Positions 34,947 to 43,106 of a DNA stretch of 43,106 nt are shown one piece after another. The stretch comes from Chloroflexota bacterium. Its GTDB lineage: Bacteria > Chloroflexota > Anaerolineae > Anaerolineales > Anaerolineaceae. Both the position numbers and the translations under genes were made by a program. The stretch's first letter is position 1. Every line of letters starts with the position of its first letter. The DNA is taken from the NCBI GenBank assembly GCA_029561345.1, contig JAKQJC010000014.1, positions 1 to 43,106 on the forward strand, given 5' to 3'. The notes below the pieces were generated by a model, which saw nothing but the letters and a program-made list of their open reading frames with translations, was not told the DNA's origin and did not search any database.

Positions 34947-36833
34947 GTGTCGGGTGTAATTTCGGTTTTACGAACCATCAGTCAGATTTTAACTGCCGGC
35001 GTGGCCATCACGGCCTTTTCGCTGCTGCTTTATGCGCTTGTTTTTAATTTGCGCGACCGCGTGGCGCGTTCCTTTGTGATCATTTTGCTGTGCGTGGTCA
35101 TCATCTACTCAGCCGAAGCCGTGGGCAGCACCATGGAGCAGGTCTGGGAGATGCAGGCCTTCATGCACGTCCAGTGGGCGGGCATCATCCTGCTGCCGGC
35201 GGCTTATCTGCATTTTTCAGATGCGCTGCTGGTGACCACCGGTAAAAACGGCCGCCACTGGCGGGTGTGGATGATTCGCGCTGTGTATATCGTTTCGGCG
35301 CTGTTTTTCATCAGCCTGCCGTTTGGCCTGCTGGGCCCGCTTTCAGATGATGTTTCGCCTGCGCCACACCTCACCCCGACGGCCCTGACCGGCTTTTTCA
35401 CCATCTTTTACGGTTTGTCCATGCTGATGGCCTGGGCAAACCTCATCACGGCCTACCGCCGCATGATCACCCCCACCGGTAAACGGCGCATGGCCTACCT
35501 GCTGGCGGGCGCGGCTGCCCCGGCCATTGGCGCTTTCCCCTATCTGACCTTCGGCTCGGCTTTCTTCCCCGACCAGCCCATTGTGTTCTGGCTGCTGGCC
35601 ATTCTCAGCAACGCGCTGACCGGCGTGCTGATTGGGGTGATGGCCTATTCGGTGGCTTTTTACGGGGTTTCGTGGCCCGACCGGGTGATCAAAAGCCGCC
35701 TTTTCCGCTGGCTGATGCGCGGGCCGTTCACGGCTTCGATTGCGCTGGCCGTGGTGACGGTGGTGCGCCGCGCAGGGGCCATTTTTGGCCTGCCTTACAA
35801 CGCGGCGGTGCCGATTTTGATGGTGATCACCATTCTGGTGATTGAATATGCGCTGATGCTTTCGATGCCGCTGTGGGAACGCTGGCTGTTTTACGGCAAG
35901 GACCAGCGCGAGCTGCTGCTGCTGCGCAGCCTGGAAGACCGCCTGCTGACCGGGCGCGACCTGTGGCAGTTTTTGGAGTCGGCGGTGGCGGCTCTGTGCG
36001 ACCGCTTCCAATCGCACGAAGCGTTTCTGATTGAATTCACCGACAGCGGCGCCGAGATGGCCTACCGGGTGGGCGTGGAAGATTTCACCCGCGATGAAAC
36101 GGCCTCGGCTGAGCTGGCGGAGGTGCTGGCTGGCGAGGCAGAAGCGGGCCTGCTGAACTGGCGCGGCTACAGCCTGCTGCCCCTGAAGGTGGAAGGCACG
36201 CTGCTGCTGGGGGTGCTGGGCTTTCGCAAAAATATCACCGTTGAGCTGGATGCCGAGCATTACCGCGCGCTGCGCCTGCTGGGGCGGCGACTGAGCATTG
36301 CGCTGCGCGACCGGCGCATTGAAAAGCAGGTTTTCGATTCCCTGCAAACCCTGCAGCCGCAGGTTTCGATGGTGCAGCAGATGCGCGCCAGCAGCCGCGC
36401 GGAGCAAACCGAAAGCCTGATGGGCGAGGAAATTGCCCCGCCCGAAGAATTCACCGGCTGGGTGAAGGATGCCCTGACGCATTACTGGGGCGGCCCGCGC
36501 CTGACCGAAAGCCCGCTGCTCGAACTGCAGGCCATCAAAGAGCGCCTGCCCGAGCACGACGGCATTGCCGCCAATGCCCTGCGCAGCCTGCTGCGTGAGG
36601 CCATTGAACAGGTGCGCCCTGAAGGCGAACGCCGCTTTACCGGTGAATGGATCCTTTACAATATTCTGGATATGAAATTTCTTGAAGGTAAAAAAGTGCG
36701 CGAGATTGCGCGCCGCCTGTCCGTTTCAGAAGCCGATCTGTACCGCAAACAGCGGGTGGCCATTGAAGCTGTGGCCAAGGCTGTGATTGCCATGGAGCAG
36801 AAGGCGCTTCTGGAAAATCACCGTGCCGTTTAG
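34947..36833 (+). CDS. 7TM / GAF-like / HTH membrane regulator
   Basis: 628-residue protein joining a membrane sensor to a DNA-binding-type end. Residues about 10-310 hold several transmembrane helices of the histidine-kinase N-terminal 7TM type, including HVQWAGIILLPAAYLHF. A GAF-like region follows (about 325-460; DLWQFLESAVAALC). No histidine-kinase H-box or ATPase motifs are seen. The last ~70 residues hold WILYNILDMKFLEGKKVREI and a helix-turn-helix-like ARRLSVSEADLYRKQRVAIE (about 588-607), as in sigma region 4 or Fis-type domains. It starts at GTG 34947 behind GAGG. A membrane-tethered transcription factor is the simplest reading. Confidence 0.72.
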   Translation: MSGVISVLRTISQILTAGVAITAFSLLLYALVFNLRDRVARSFVIILLCVVIIYSAEAVGSTMEQVWEMQAFMHVQWAGIILLPAAYLHFSDALLVTTGKNGRHWRVWMIRAVYIVSALFFISLPFGLLGPLSDDVSPAPHLTPTALTGFFTIFYGLSMLMAWANLITAYRRMITPTGKRRMAYLLAGAAAPAIGAFPYLTFGSAFFPDQPIVFWLLAILSNALTGVLIGVMAYSVAFYGVSWPDRVIKSRLFRWLMRGPFTASIALAVVTVVRRAGAIFGLPYNAAVPILMVITILVIEYALMLSMPLWERWLFYGKDQRELLLLRSLEDRLLTGRDLWQFLESAVAALCDRFQSHEAFLIEFTDSGAEMAYRVGVEDFTRDETASAELAEVLAGEAEAGLLNWRGYSLLPLKVEGTLLLGVLGFRKNITVELDAEHYRALRLLGRRLSIALRDRRIEKQVFDSLQTLQPQVSMVQQMRASSRAEQTESLMGEEIAPPEEFTGWVKDALTHYWGGPRLTESPLLELQAIKERLPEHDGIAANALRSLLREAIEQVRPEGERRFTGEWILYNILDMKFLEGKKVREIARRLSVSEADLYRKQRVAIEAVAKAVIAMEQKALLENHRAV

Positions 36834-36853
36834 GGGTTGGGAGGGAGTATATC

Positions 36854-37786
36854 ATGACGCAAAGAATGTCTGTCACTGAAGATGATGTTGCGGCGCCGGA
36901 TGAAGGCTGGTGGTCGGCCATTCTGGCTGATGAAGTGTGGGTGCATCAGGAAACCGAGGCATCCACCAACCGCCATGCGGCGGCAGGGGTGGAGGTGGAT
37001 TGGCCCAGGCTGCTTTCCATCTTCAACAATGATGAAGTGGTGGATCTGTTTGTGCGCGGCTACAACCGCGGCGGGCTGCTGGTGGAAGGCAACGGGGTGC
37101 AGGGCTTTGTGCCGGTTTCGCACCTGGTGAACGTATCGCCCAACCTCAGCGACCGCCGCCGCCAGAAGGCGCTTGCGGCTTATGTGGGCCGCATCATCAA
37201 ACTGAAGGTGATTGAGTGTGAGCCCGGAGAAGAGCGCGTGGTGTTTTCTGAGCGCGCTGCCCTGGCGGGCGAAGGCCAGCGCAAACGCCTGTTCCGCAGC
37301 CTCAAGCCGGGCGATGTGGTGGAAGGCTGTGTGACCAATATCACCGATTTTGGCATTTTTCTGGACCTGGGCGGCCTGGAAGGCCTGGTGCACGTTTCCG
37401 AGCTTTCGTGGGGACGGGTTCAGGATCCCAAGTCGATCAGCGATATTGGCGACAGCATTGAAGCCGTGGTGCTGGAAGTGAACGAGGAAAGCGGCCGCGT
37501 GGCTCTCAGCGTCAAGCAGCTCAGCGAAAACCCCTGGGATACCCTGGAAGAGCGCCACACAGTGGGAGAGGAACTGCCCGCGGTCATCTCAGCGGTGACG
37601 CGCTTTGGGGCTTTTGCCCGCCTGCACGAAGGCATTGACGGCCTGATTCACATTTCGTGCATTGTGCTGCCGCCGGGCATCCGCGATTTGCGCCGCTATT
37701 TGCTGGTGGGGCAGGAGGTGGTGGTGAGCATTTTGCATATGGATGCCGCTCAGCGCCGCCTTGGCCTGCGCCTGGTTTCGGTTTAA
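36854..37786 (+). CDS. Protein with three S1 RNA-binding domains (ribosomal protein S1-like)
   Basis: 310-residue cytoplasmic RNA-binding protein. S1 repeats lie at about residues 57-125 (GYNRGGLLVEGNGVQGFVPV), 152-220 (GCVTNITDFGIFLDLGGLEG) and 235-305 (AVISAVTRFGAFARLHEGID). It has fewer repeats than the four to six of E. coli-type S1, like short S1 homologues in Chloroflexota and cyanobacteria. It could be the ribosomal S1 homologue or a paralogue. GGAGGGAG precedes the ATG, 20 bases after the 7TM regulator. A hairpin follows the stop. Confidence 0.85.
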   Translation: MTQRMSVTEDDVAAPDEGWWSAILADEVWVHQETEASTNRHAAAGVEVDWPRLLSIFNNDEVVDLFVRGYNRGGLLVEGNGVQGFVPVSHLVNVSPNLSDRRRQKALAAYVGRIIKLKVIECEPGEERVVFSERAALAGEGQRKRLFRSLKPGDVVEGCVTNITDFGIFLDLGGLEGLVHVSELSWGRVQDPKSISDIGDSIEAVVLEVNEESGRVALSVKQLSENPWDTLEERHTVGEELPAVISAVTRFGAFARLHEGIDGLIHISCIVLPPGIRDLRRYLLVGQEVVVSILHMDAAQRRLGLRLVSV

Positions 37787-37793
37787 TAAAGAA

Positions 37794-37823
37794 AACGGCG
37801 CAGGGCACCGGCCCTGCACCGTT
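37794..37823 (+). terminator. Hairpin after the S1-like gene
   Basis: AACGG-C-GCAGGGC (37794-37806) pairs with GCCCTGC-A-CCGTT (37811-37823), 12 pairs with one mismatch. It is followed by CAATTAAATAAA rather than a T run, so termination is likely but not certain. Confidence 0.6.
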
Positions 37824-37863
37824 CAATTAAATAAAGCATTTTAAGTAACTGCTTAGCCATGTC

Positions 37864-37971
37864 ATTTTTTTAAACCGCGAAGAACGCGAAGGGCGCTAAG
37901 GAAGAAGAAGCAGAGAAAAAATCTCTCTGGCTGTTCCCTGGTGTTCTTTGCGCCCTTTGCAGTGAAAAAAG
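37864..37971. repeat. Long imperfect inverted repeat, dispersed-repeat-like
   Basis: The left arm reads TTTTTTTAAACCGC, then GAAGAACGCGAAGGGCGCTA. The right arm ends GTTCTTTGCGCCCTTTGCAG followed by TGAAAAAA. The arms pair imperfectly, and a shorter stem, CAGAGA with TCTCTG, sits in the middle, so about 107 bases can fold back. The GCGAAGGGCGC wording resembles intergenic repeats I have seen in several bacterial phyla. It lies between the S1-like gene and ftsK; nothing else coding is visible there. Confidence 0.55.
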
Positions 37972-38024
37972 TCCAAAAGAAAACGGCCGCCTGAACAGTT
38001 ACCATTTCAAAAGGATTACCCGTA

Positions 38025-40289
38025 TTGCAGCCCATTCAGCCTCCATCTCACCCTGCCATTCGTTTCATTGAAGACGCCCTTGATAAAGTGGTCCGTTTCA
38101 GCGCGCATTTTGGCCGCTATGCCCTGGATATGGTGGGGGTGGGCCTGGTGGCGAGCGGGCTGATTCTGCTGCTGGGCCTGCTGGATGTTTCGCAGGGCAG
38201 CCTGGTGACCCCGCTGGCCATCCTTTTCAAGCAGTGGTTTGGTATCGGCTCTTATTTTGTGGTGGCGGGCATTTTCTATGCGGGCTGGCTGGCGCTGCGC
38301 TGGCAAAACCTGAACCATAACATCGGCCATCTCTGGCGGGTGCTGGGTTTTGAGGCGGCGGGTTTTTCGCTGCTGGCCCTGCTGGCCCTGTTTGGCAATG
38401 CCAGCGTGCAGCAAATTGAGGCCGGCCTGGCCCTGGGCGGACGCATTGGCTGGGGGCTGGCCGAGCTGGTGAGCATGGTGGCGGGCGATATTCTGGCAGC
38501 CCTGGTGTTCATGGGCCTGTTTGTGCTGTTCAGCGCGGTGGCGCTGGGCGTGCCGGGGTGGATCAACGCCTGGGTGGACCGCACCCTGGGCCTGCCGCCG
38601 GCGCCGCGCCCCACCCCGCGCCCGGCCCAGCCCGAAACGCGCGTGCCGCAGCTTGACGCAGCGCCCCTGCCGCAGCCCGCGGCCTCTGCTGCGCCTCAGG
38701 CGGCCCCGGCCCCTGAAGTAAAAGCCAGCCAACCGGCGCGCAAGCCGCTGCCCCTGCTGCCGCATCTGCGCAAACCGCTGGACGCCCCTGAAAAAACGGA
38801 AAAAACTGGTGAGCCGGCCCCGCGCAGCGAACTGCTGCCGCCGCTTAACCTGCTGCTGAACGACCAGAGCACCCGCCCCGACGAGCGCGCCATCAATCAG
38901 ACCGCTGCCACCATCGAGAAAACTCTGGGCGAATTTGGCGTGCCGGCGCGCGTGGCAGGTTACCGCATTGGCCCGACCGTCACGCAGTATGCGGTGGAGC
39001 CGGGCTTTGTGGAGAAGAACAGCCCCGAAGGCATTCAGCAGTTCAAGGTGCGCGTGGCGCAAATTGCCGGCCTTTCACGCGACCTGGCCCTGGCCCTTTC
39101 GGCCGAACGCCTGCGCATTGAGGCCCCCGTGCCGGGGCAGCCCTATGTGGGCATTGAGGTGCCCAACGCCCGCTCCAGCGTGGTGCGGCTGCGCTCGCTG
39201 ATTGAGAGCGACGCCTTCCGGCGGGTGAACTCACCCCTGGCTTTTGTGCTGGGACGCAATGTGTCGGGCCAGCCGGTGGTGGCGGATCTTTCGCGCATGC
39301 CGCATATGCTGGTGGCAGGCACCACCGGCTCCGGCAAATCGGTGTATATTGAGGCGCTGACCCTGTGCCTGGTGATGAACAACACCCCGGCCGACCTGCG
39401 CCTGGCGATGATTGATCCCAAAATGGTGGAACTGGTGCGCTTCAACGGCCTGCCCCACCTGCTGGGCAAGGTGGAAACCTCCCACGAGCGCTGCCTGGGG
39501 GTGCTGAAATGGGCCGTGGCCGAAATGGAGCAGCGCTACCGTCTGCTGGAAGAGGGCCACAGCAAGGATATTTCCTCCTATAACCGCAAGATGCAGCGCC
39601 GCGGCCAGCCCACTCTGCCGCGCATTGTGGTGATGGTGGACGAACTGGCCGACCTGATGATGGCCGTGCCCGACGAGACCGAACATTTTCTGGTGCGCCT
39701 GGCGCAGATGGCCCGCGCCACCGGCATTCACCTGGTGGTGGCCACCCAGCGCCCCAGCACCGACGTGGTCACCGGCCTGATCAAGGCCAACTTCCCGGCG
39801 CGCATCGCCTTCACCGTGGCCTCTTCGGTCGATTCGCGCGTCATCCTCGATACGCCCGGCGCGGAAACCCTGCTGGGACGCGGCGACATGCTGTTTGTGA
39901 ACCCCGAAGTGGGCGTGCCGCTGCGCGCTCAGGGCGTGCTGGTGACGGATGCTGAAATTGAGAAGGTGAGTGAATTCTGGCGCAAGAGCCTGCCCGCCCA
40001 GGAAGGGGCTGTTCCGCCGTGGGACGCCCTGATGAATGTGGAAGAAGACGGCTCGGATGAACTGGTGGAAAAGGCGGTCACCATTGTCAAGCAGGCTCAG
40101 CGCGCCAGCGCCAGCATGCTGCAGCGCCGCCTGCGCGTGGGCTATCCGCGCGCCGCGCGCCTGATTGACCAGCTTGAAGAGCTGGGGGTGGTGGGGCCTT
40201 CGCAGGGCGGCGGCAAAGACCGCGAGGTGCTGCTGAGCCGCGATGACGACAGCTATGAACCCGATGAGAGCGAAGAATCGCCGTTTTAA
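38025..40289 (+). CDS. ftsK: DNA translocase FtsK/SpoIIIE
   Basis: Septal DNA pump for chromosome segregation, 754 residues. Four to five N-terminal membrane helices (about 35-190) are followed by a Pro/Ala-rich linker (about 195-275), the alpha domain, and the RecA-like motor with Walker A GTTGSGKS (about 432-439) and Walker B VVMVDELADL (about 534-543). The motif ATQRPSTDVVTGLIKANFPA is typical. The C-terminal winged-helix gamma domain (SASMLQRRLRVGYPRAARLI) reads KOPS-like sites. The start is TTG at 38025 with AAAGGA nine bases upstream. It ends 21 bases before the AT-rich methyltransferase gene. Confidence 0.95.
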   Translation: MQPIQPPSHPAIRFIEDALDKVVRFSAHFGRYALDMVGVGLVASGLILLLGLLDVSQGSLVTPLAILFKQWFGIGSYFVVAGIFYAGWLALRWQNLNHNIGHLWRVLGFEAAGFSLLALLALFGNASVQQIEAGLALGGRIGWGLAELVSMVAGDILAALVFMGLFVLFSAVALGVPGWINAWVDRTLGLPPAPRPTPRPAQPETRVPQLDAAPLPQPAASAAPQAAPAPEVKASQPARKPLPLLPHLRKPLDAPEKTEKTGEPAPRSELLPPLNLLLNDQSTRPDERAINQTAATIEKTLGEFGVPARVAGYRIGPTVTQYAVEPGFVEKNSPEGIQQFKVRVAQIAGLSRDLALALSAERLRIEAPVPGQPYVGIEVPNARSSVVRLRSLIESDAFRRVNSPLAFVLGRNVSGQPVVADLSRMPHMLVAGTTGSGKSVYIEALTLCLVMNNTPADLRLAMIDPKMVELVRFNGLPHLLGKVETSHERCLGVLKWAVAEMEQRYRLLEEGHSKDISSYNRKMQRRGQPTLPRIVVMVDELADLMMAVPDETEHFLVRLAQMARATGIHLVVATQRPSTDVVTGLIKANFPARIAFTVASSVDSRVILDTPGAETLLGRGDMLFVNPEVGVPLRAQGVLVTDAEIEKVSEFWRKSLPAQEGAVPPWDALMNVEEDGSDELVEKAVTIVKQAQRASASMLQRRLRVGYPRAARLIDQLEELGVVGPSQGGGKDREVLLSRDDDSYEPDESEESPF

Positions 40290-40310
40290 ACTATATGGAG
40301 ATCTTGTATA

Positions 40311-41525
40311 ATGTCACGGAATCCGAAAACAATCTCTGAAGAAAGAGATTATCTGGTTTTAAATGTAAAACAAGCCAAAAAAATAGTAAAAGAATGGCTT
40401 ACTGAAATTCAACTTTACAATGTAGTCAAACTCGGTTTACCAGAGATTGATGACAGGTATCATTATTGGCGCGTTCCTCTTTGTTCAAAAAATAGCACGC
40501 GGATAGGTGAAGTCGTTATTGATGCTTATACTACTGAAATAATCGCATCTAAAACCACAAAACCGGAGATTTTAATCGCAAGATTGTTAAAGCAAGACGA
40601 AAATCAAATTGAGTCTTCCAAACAAAATAAAAAAGAATACAAGTTATCGAATTTAAGAAACACGGTCGGATTGGGCGATTCTGTTCAATTGCTTGACGAT
40701 ATGCCATCTGAAAGTGTTGACCTAATCTTTACATCTCCACCTTACTTTAACGCGCGTCCTGAATATTCAGAATATCAAGAATATGATGATTACCTGTTTA
40801 AAATGCGACAAATAATTAGAAAATGTCACAGAGTTTTGGTTGAGGGAAGATTTTTTGCCATAAATATTTCCCCTGTTTTATTACGGCGTGCGTCAAGAAA
40901 TGAATCGTCCCGACGAATTGCTGTTCCATTCGATTTTCATAGAATTTTCATTGAAGAAGGTTTTGATTTTATAGATGATATTATTTGGTTGAAACCGGAA
41001 GGCGCTGGATGGGCAACAGGACGTGGCCGGCGATTTGCTGCTGATCGTAATCCATTACAATATAAAGCAGTCCCTGTAACCGAATATATTTTGGTGTATC
41101 GCAAACATACAGACCTGTTAATTGATTGGTTTATTAGAAACCACCCTGATAAAACAACAGTTGAGGATTCTAAAATATCAGATGGATATGAACGGACTAA
41201 TGTTTGGAAAATTAATCCCTCAACTAATTCAAGGCATCCAGCTGCTTTTCCAAAGGAGCTGGCAGAAAAAATAATTCGTTATTATTCATTTCAAGGCGAT
41301 GTCGTTCTTGATCCATTTGCCGGTTCTGGAACAGTGGGAAGTGCAGCTTGTGACCTTAATAGAAGATTTGTTTTATTTGAGAATAACCCTGAGTATATAA
41401 AGATAATACGTGAGGATATAACTTCATGGAAAAATTTAAACTTGGGTAATGTTTTATGGATAAATTGCGAACCCGTTGACCCAATTCACAAACAAGGCTC
41501 TATATTTAATCAAGGAGAAAAATGA
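40311..41525 (+). CDS. DNA methyltransferase, beta class (probably N4-cytosine)
   Basis: Modification enzyme of a type II restriction-modification pair, 404 residues. Catalytic motif IV is TSPPY at residues 141-145, and the SAM-binding motif I is DPFAGSGT at 334-341. The IV-before-I order defines the beta class, and SPPY rather than DPPY favours N4-cytosine, though N6-adenine cannot be excluded. A ~110-residue N-terminal extension precedes the catalytic part. The stop overlaps the nuclease start as ATGA. Base composition and codon use are strongly AT-rich compared with ftsK 21 bases away, indicating horizontal transfer. GGAG at 40297-40300 is the nearest ribosome-binding site. Confidence 0.9.
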   Translation: MSRNPKTISEERDYLVLNVKQAKKIVKEWLTEIQLYNVVKLGLPEIDDRYHYWRVPLCSKNSTRIGEVVIDAYTTEIIASKTTKPEILIARLLKQDENQIESSKQNKKEYKLSNLRNTVGLGDSVQLLDDMPSESVDLIFTSPPYFNARPEYSEYQEYDDYLFKMRQIIRKCHRVLVEGRFFAINISPVLLRRASRNESSRRIAVPFDFHRIFIEEGFDFIDDIIWLKPEGAGWATGRGRRFAADRNPLQYKAVPVTEYILVYRKHTDLLIDWFIRNHPDKTTVEDSKISDGYERTNVWKINPSTNSRHPAAFPKELAEKIIRYYSFQGDVVLDPFAGSGTVGSAACDLNRRFVLFENNPEYIKIIREDITSWKNLNLGNVLWINCEPVDPIHKQGSIFNQGEK

Positions 41526-42700
41526 TTATAGATGATTTTTTTCCCGAAAAGGGTAAATTAGTTCTCACTGCAAATGGTAAAGATTTTATAGAACGACTTG
41601 GCGTGGAAACGGCACGCCATGTTGTTTTAGGTGTGCTGAAAGGAGAAAATATCCGAACACAGACGGAACCGTTAACTCGACGTCGTGTTGCGATTGCCAC
41701 TGGTGCAATTATTTATCTTTTTGCTAGAGGTTGGGGAGAAATAGATGGTTTTACTGACAATTTGTCTGAGTTGGCTTTAGAACAAATGGATAATACATCC
41801 CAATCTAAAAAAGAGAGTTTTTGGCCAGCTCAATGGTTAATTGGTTTGACTGGGAAGAGTATTCAAAATGTATTGAGAAGCAATCCAGAATTGCGCCGAG
41901 AATATATTAGCGATTTTAATACAGCCGTTGAAGAAGCATCTCAGAGATGTCAAGAAGATTTTGGCGATATTTCTCTGAATTTAGGTTATTTTATTAACGA
42001 AGAATATAAGCAGAATATTAGACCGCTAAGTTGGCGAGATATAACGCGATTATCTACAGCTATTGGTGCCGCAACATTGACTATTCGAGGCTCGGAAAAA
42101 TCCACATATGGAAAATTGTTTGAACGATTAATTATGGGTTCTGTGTTGAGTATTTTGGGATTTGAACATGTGGAGAATGGTCAAAGCTGTAAATTGGAAA
42201 AAGTGTTTTGGCTATCAGATAGTTCTGATGTAAGAGAATGTGATGCCACAATAAGATTGCGCCCTGGAAAATTAGTGCGTTTTGATATTGGTTTTATTGG
42301 AAGGGGCAATCCTGAGATTATGAAGGATAAATTAAGCAGATATGCTAATGAAATTGAGCAAAATGGGAGTACATATTTTTCACAGACCTTCATTATTGTT
42401 GACAAAATGCCAGGCACTACAAAAACATTGGATTCTGCTTTGAAATCGGGTACTGAAATAGTTCAAATGAGCATGCAATATTGGGCGCTGGATTTGGCAA
42501 GAAAATTAAAGCATCGGTTGAATTATGATGCGGAAATCCTTTCAATTCCAGAGGCACAAATTAACGAGTATATAGAACAAAAATTGCGTGCAATTCCAAT
42601 TCTTAATTTCTTAAATTCTGTTAATTTTGATCTGAAGAATTCCCAACACTTCATAAATGATGCTGCTGATAATGAATATGATGTGTCAGATGATGATTGA
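41522..42700 (+). CDS. Type II restriction endonuclease, probably CfrBI-like
   Basis: 392-residue partner of the methyltransferase; the four-base overlap supports co-expression. Segments such as [35 protein letters not shown] and the acidic stretch [11 protein letters not shown]...[13 protein letters not shown] resemble the CfrBI family as I remember it; CfrBI-type systems also pair with an N4-cytosine methyltransferase. A PD-(D/E)xK-type core around residues 200-270 is likely but not proven. If the family call holds, the site may be CCWWGG. AT-rich like its partner. No separate controller gene is seen. Confidence 0.65.
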   Translation: MIIDDFFPEKGKLVLTANGKDFIERLGVETARHVVLGVLKGENIRTQTEPLTRRRVAIATGAIIYLFARGWGEIDGFTDNLSELALEQMDNTSQSKKESFWPAQWLIGLTGKSIQNVLRSNPELRREYISDFNTAVEEASQRCQEDFGDISLNLGYFINEEYKQNIRPLSWRDITRLSTAIGAATLTIRGSEKSTYGKLFERLIMGSVLSILGFEHVENGQSCKLEKVFWLSDSSDVRECDATIRLRPGKLVRFDIGFIGRGNPEIMKDKLSRYANEIEQNGSTYFSQTFIIVDKMPGTTKTLDSALKSGTEIVQMSMQYWALDLARKLKHRLNYDAEILSIPEAQINEYIEQKLRAIPILNFLNSVNFDLKNSQHFINDAADNEYDVSDDD

Positions 42701-42706
42701 TAGAAA

Positions 42707-42865
42707 ATGGAATATAACATGCCAGACCCTAAAACCGCACCCCCACCAACTTCACCAACACCCTCAGTCACCACGACCAGTTTTCCACCACCATCACAGC
42801 CTTCAACGAGCATTAAGTCGGGAGACCCGCCTGCACCTTCATTGCCTCAACCTGAGAGACGGTAA
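42707..42865 (+). CDS. Small proline-rich ORF after the restriction gene
   Basis: Reading from the ATG at 42707 gives 52 residues (48 from the ATG at 42719). The product is about one third proline with many Ser and Thr, for example PKTAPPPTSPTPSVTTTSFP and PPAPSLPQPERR. It starts six bases after the endonuclease stop in a different frame. No clear ribosome-binding site or family is seen. Its richer GC than the preceding genes comes from the CCN codons. It could be a real small gene or a chance frame. Confidence 0.35.
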   Translation: MEYNMPDPKTAPPPTSPTPSVTTTSFPPPSQPSTSIKSGDPPAPSLPQPERR

Positions 42866-43028
42866 AAAATAAGAACTAAAAAATACAACGGCTGGCCATT
42901 AGCATTACAAAAGACAGAATAAATGCAATGCCAGAGAGCTTGGTAAGATTCTTGCTTATACTTAGTGACTCCACTGCAAAAAGGTAAGAAACCTACCCAA
43001 AAGCAGGAAAGTTTAATACAATCAGAGC

Positions 43029-43106
43029 ATGTTCAGAAAAAACACCAAACACCAACAACCGGCACTGATCAGCGCTGCCAGCGAACTGCCCGAAAAGCAG
43101 CGCAGA
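43029..43106 (+). CDS. Transposase N-terminus, cut by the window edge
   Basis: The frame from the ATG at 43029 stays open to the last base, 26 codons. The sequence MFRKNTKHQQPALISAAS with following ELPEKQRR matches the start I know of IS1182-like (DUF772/DDE) transposases. The remainder lies outside the window, so intactness is unknown. The 160 bases before it hold no other gene and probably include the left end of the insertion sequence. Confidence 0.55.
   Translation, partial: MFRKNTKHQQPALISAASELPEKQRR

Noticed and set aside
35343..36557. 404-codon open frame on the minus strand
   Set aside because: Antisense to the 7TM-HTH gene; a Gln/Arg/His-rich composition typical of shadow frames in GC-rich DNA.
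40307..40312. TATAAT overlapping the methyltransferase start codon
   Set aside because: Transcription from it would begin inside the coding region, and no -35 box is seen; probably AT-rich chance.
42657..42872. 71-codon frame overlapping the end of the nuclease gene
   Set aside because: Starts inside the endonuclease in another frame; the proline-rich frame starting after the stop is the better candidate.

Overview
The window is high-GC bacterial chromosome with dense, long same-strand operons. It most resembles Chloroflexota, class Anaerolineae. The grounds are family resemblance only: several secreted or membrane proteins with Thr/Pro-rich linkers (positions 21208-22314, 23554-25278, 33666-34364), a 7TM-GAF-like-HTH regulator, and the Ig-like domain that ends the 33666 protein. 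No 16S or marker tree was available, so this is an inference.

Layout. 1-6424 holds metabolic genes: an Asp/Glu racemase-family gene (minus), a HAD phosphatase plus aldo/keto reductase pair, a GyrI-like protein (minus), a nucleotidyltransferase, and a TetR regulator next to a GH13 glycosidase. Two almost identical palindromes link the regulator to the glycosidase. 6627-7106 is an unknown gene with its own promoter and terminator. 7287-20939 (minus) is a large purine block: purL, purQ, purC, purE, purF, a fused purD-purM, purN and purH, then a lipoprotein esterase and guaB. A good sigma70-like promoter precedes purL. The block covers PRPP to IMP and IMP to XMP except for purB (and a separate GMP synthase), which are not here. 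Three features of it are unusual: PurL carries two tandem PurS-like domains, PurE looks like the CO2-using class II enzyme, and PurD-PurM is fused and overlaps purN, in the order of the animal GART protein.

21208-25278 (minus) is a four-gene operon: a secreted protein with a C-terminal sorting-type tail, pncC, a YwaF-type membrane protein and a Thr/Pro-rich lipoprotein. 25435-32595 (plus) is a tightly overlapping operon: homoserine dehydrogenase, a thiolase-like protein lacking catalytic residues, folK, a GT-C-like membrane protein and a heparinase II/III-like membrane protein. 32810-37786 (plus) holds purine nucleoside phosphorylase, a two-TM protein, a GNAT acetyltransferase, the 7TM-HTH regulator and a three-S1-domain protein. 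A hairpin-forming repeat then precedes ftsK (38025-40289).

From about 40290 to the end the composition turns sharply AT-rich. This part holds a DNA methyltransferase, its overlapping partner (probably a CfrBI-like restriction endonuclease), a small proline-rich ORF, and the start of a transposase cut by the window edge. It looks like a horizontally acquired restriction-modification island inserted directly after ftsK. No tRNA, rRNA or CRISPR array was seen. No gene-free stretch exceeds 300 bases.
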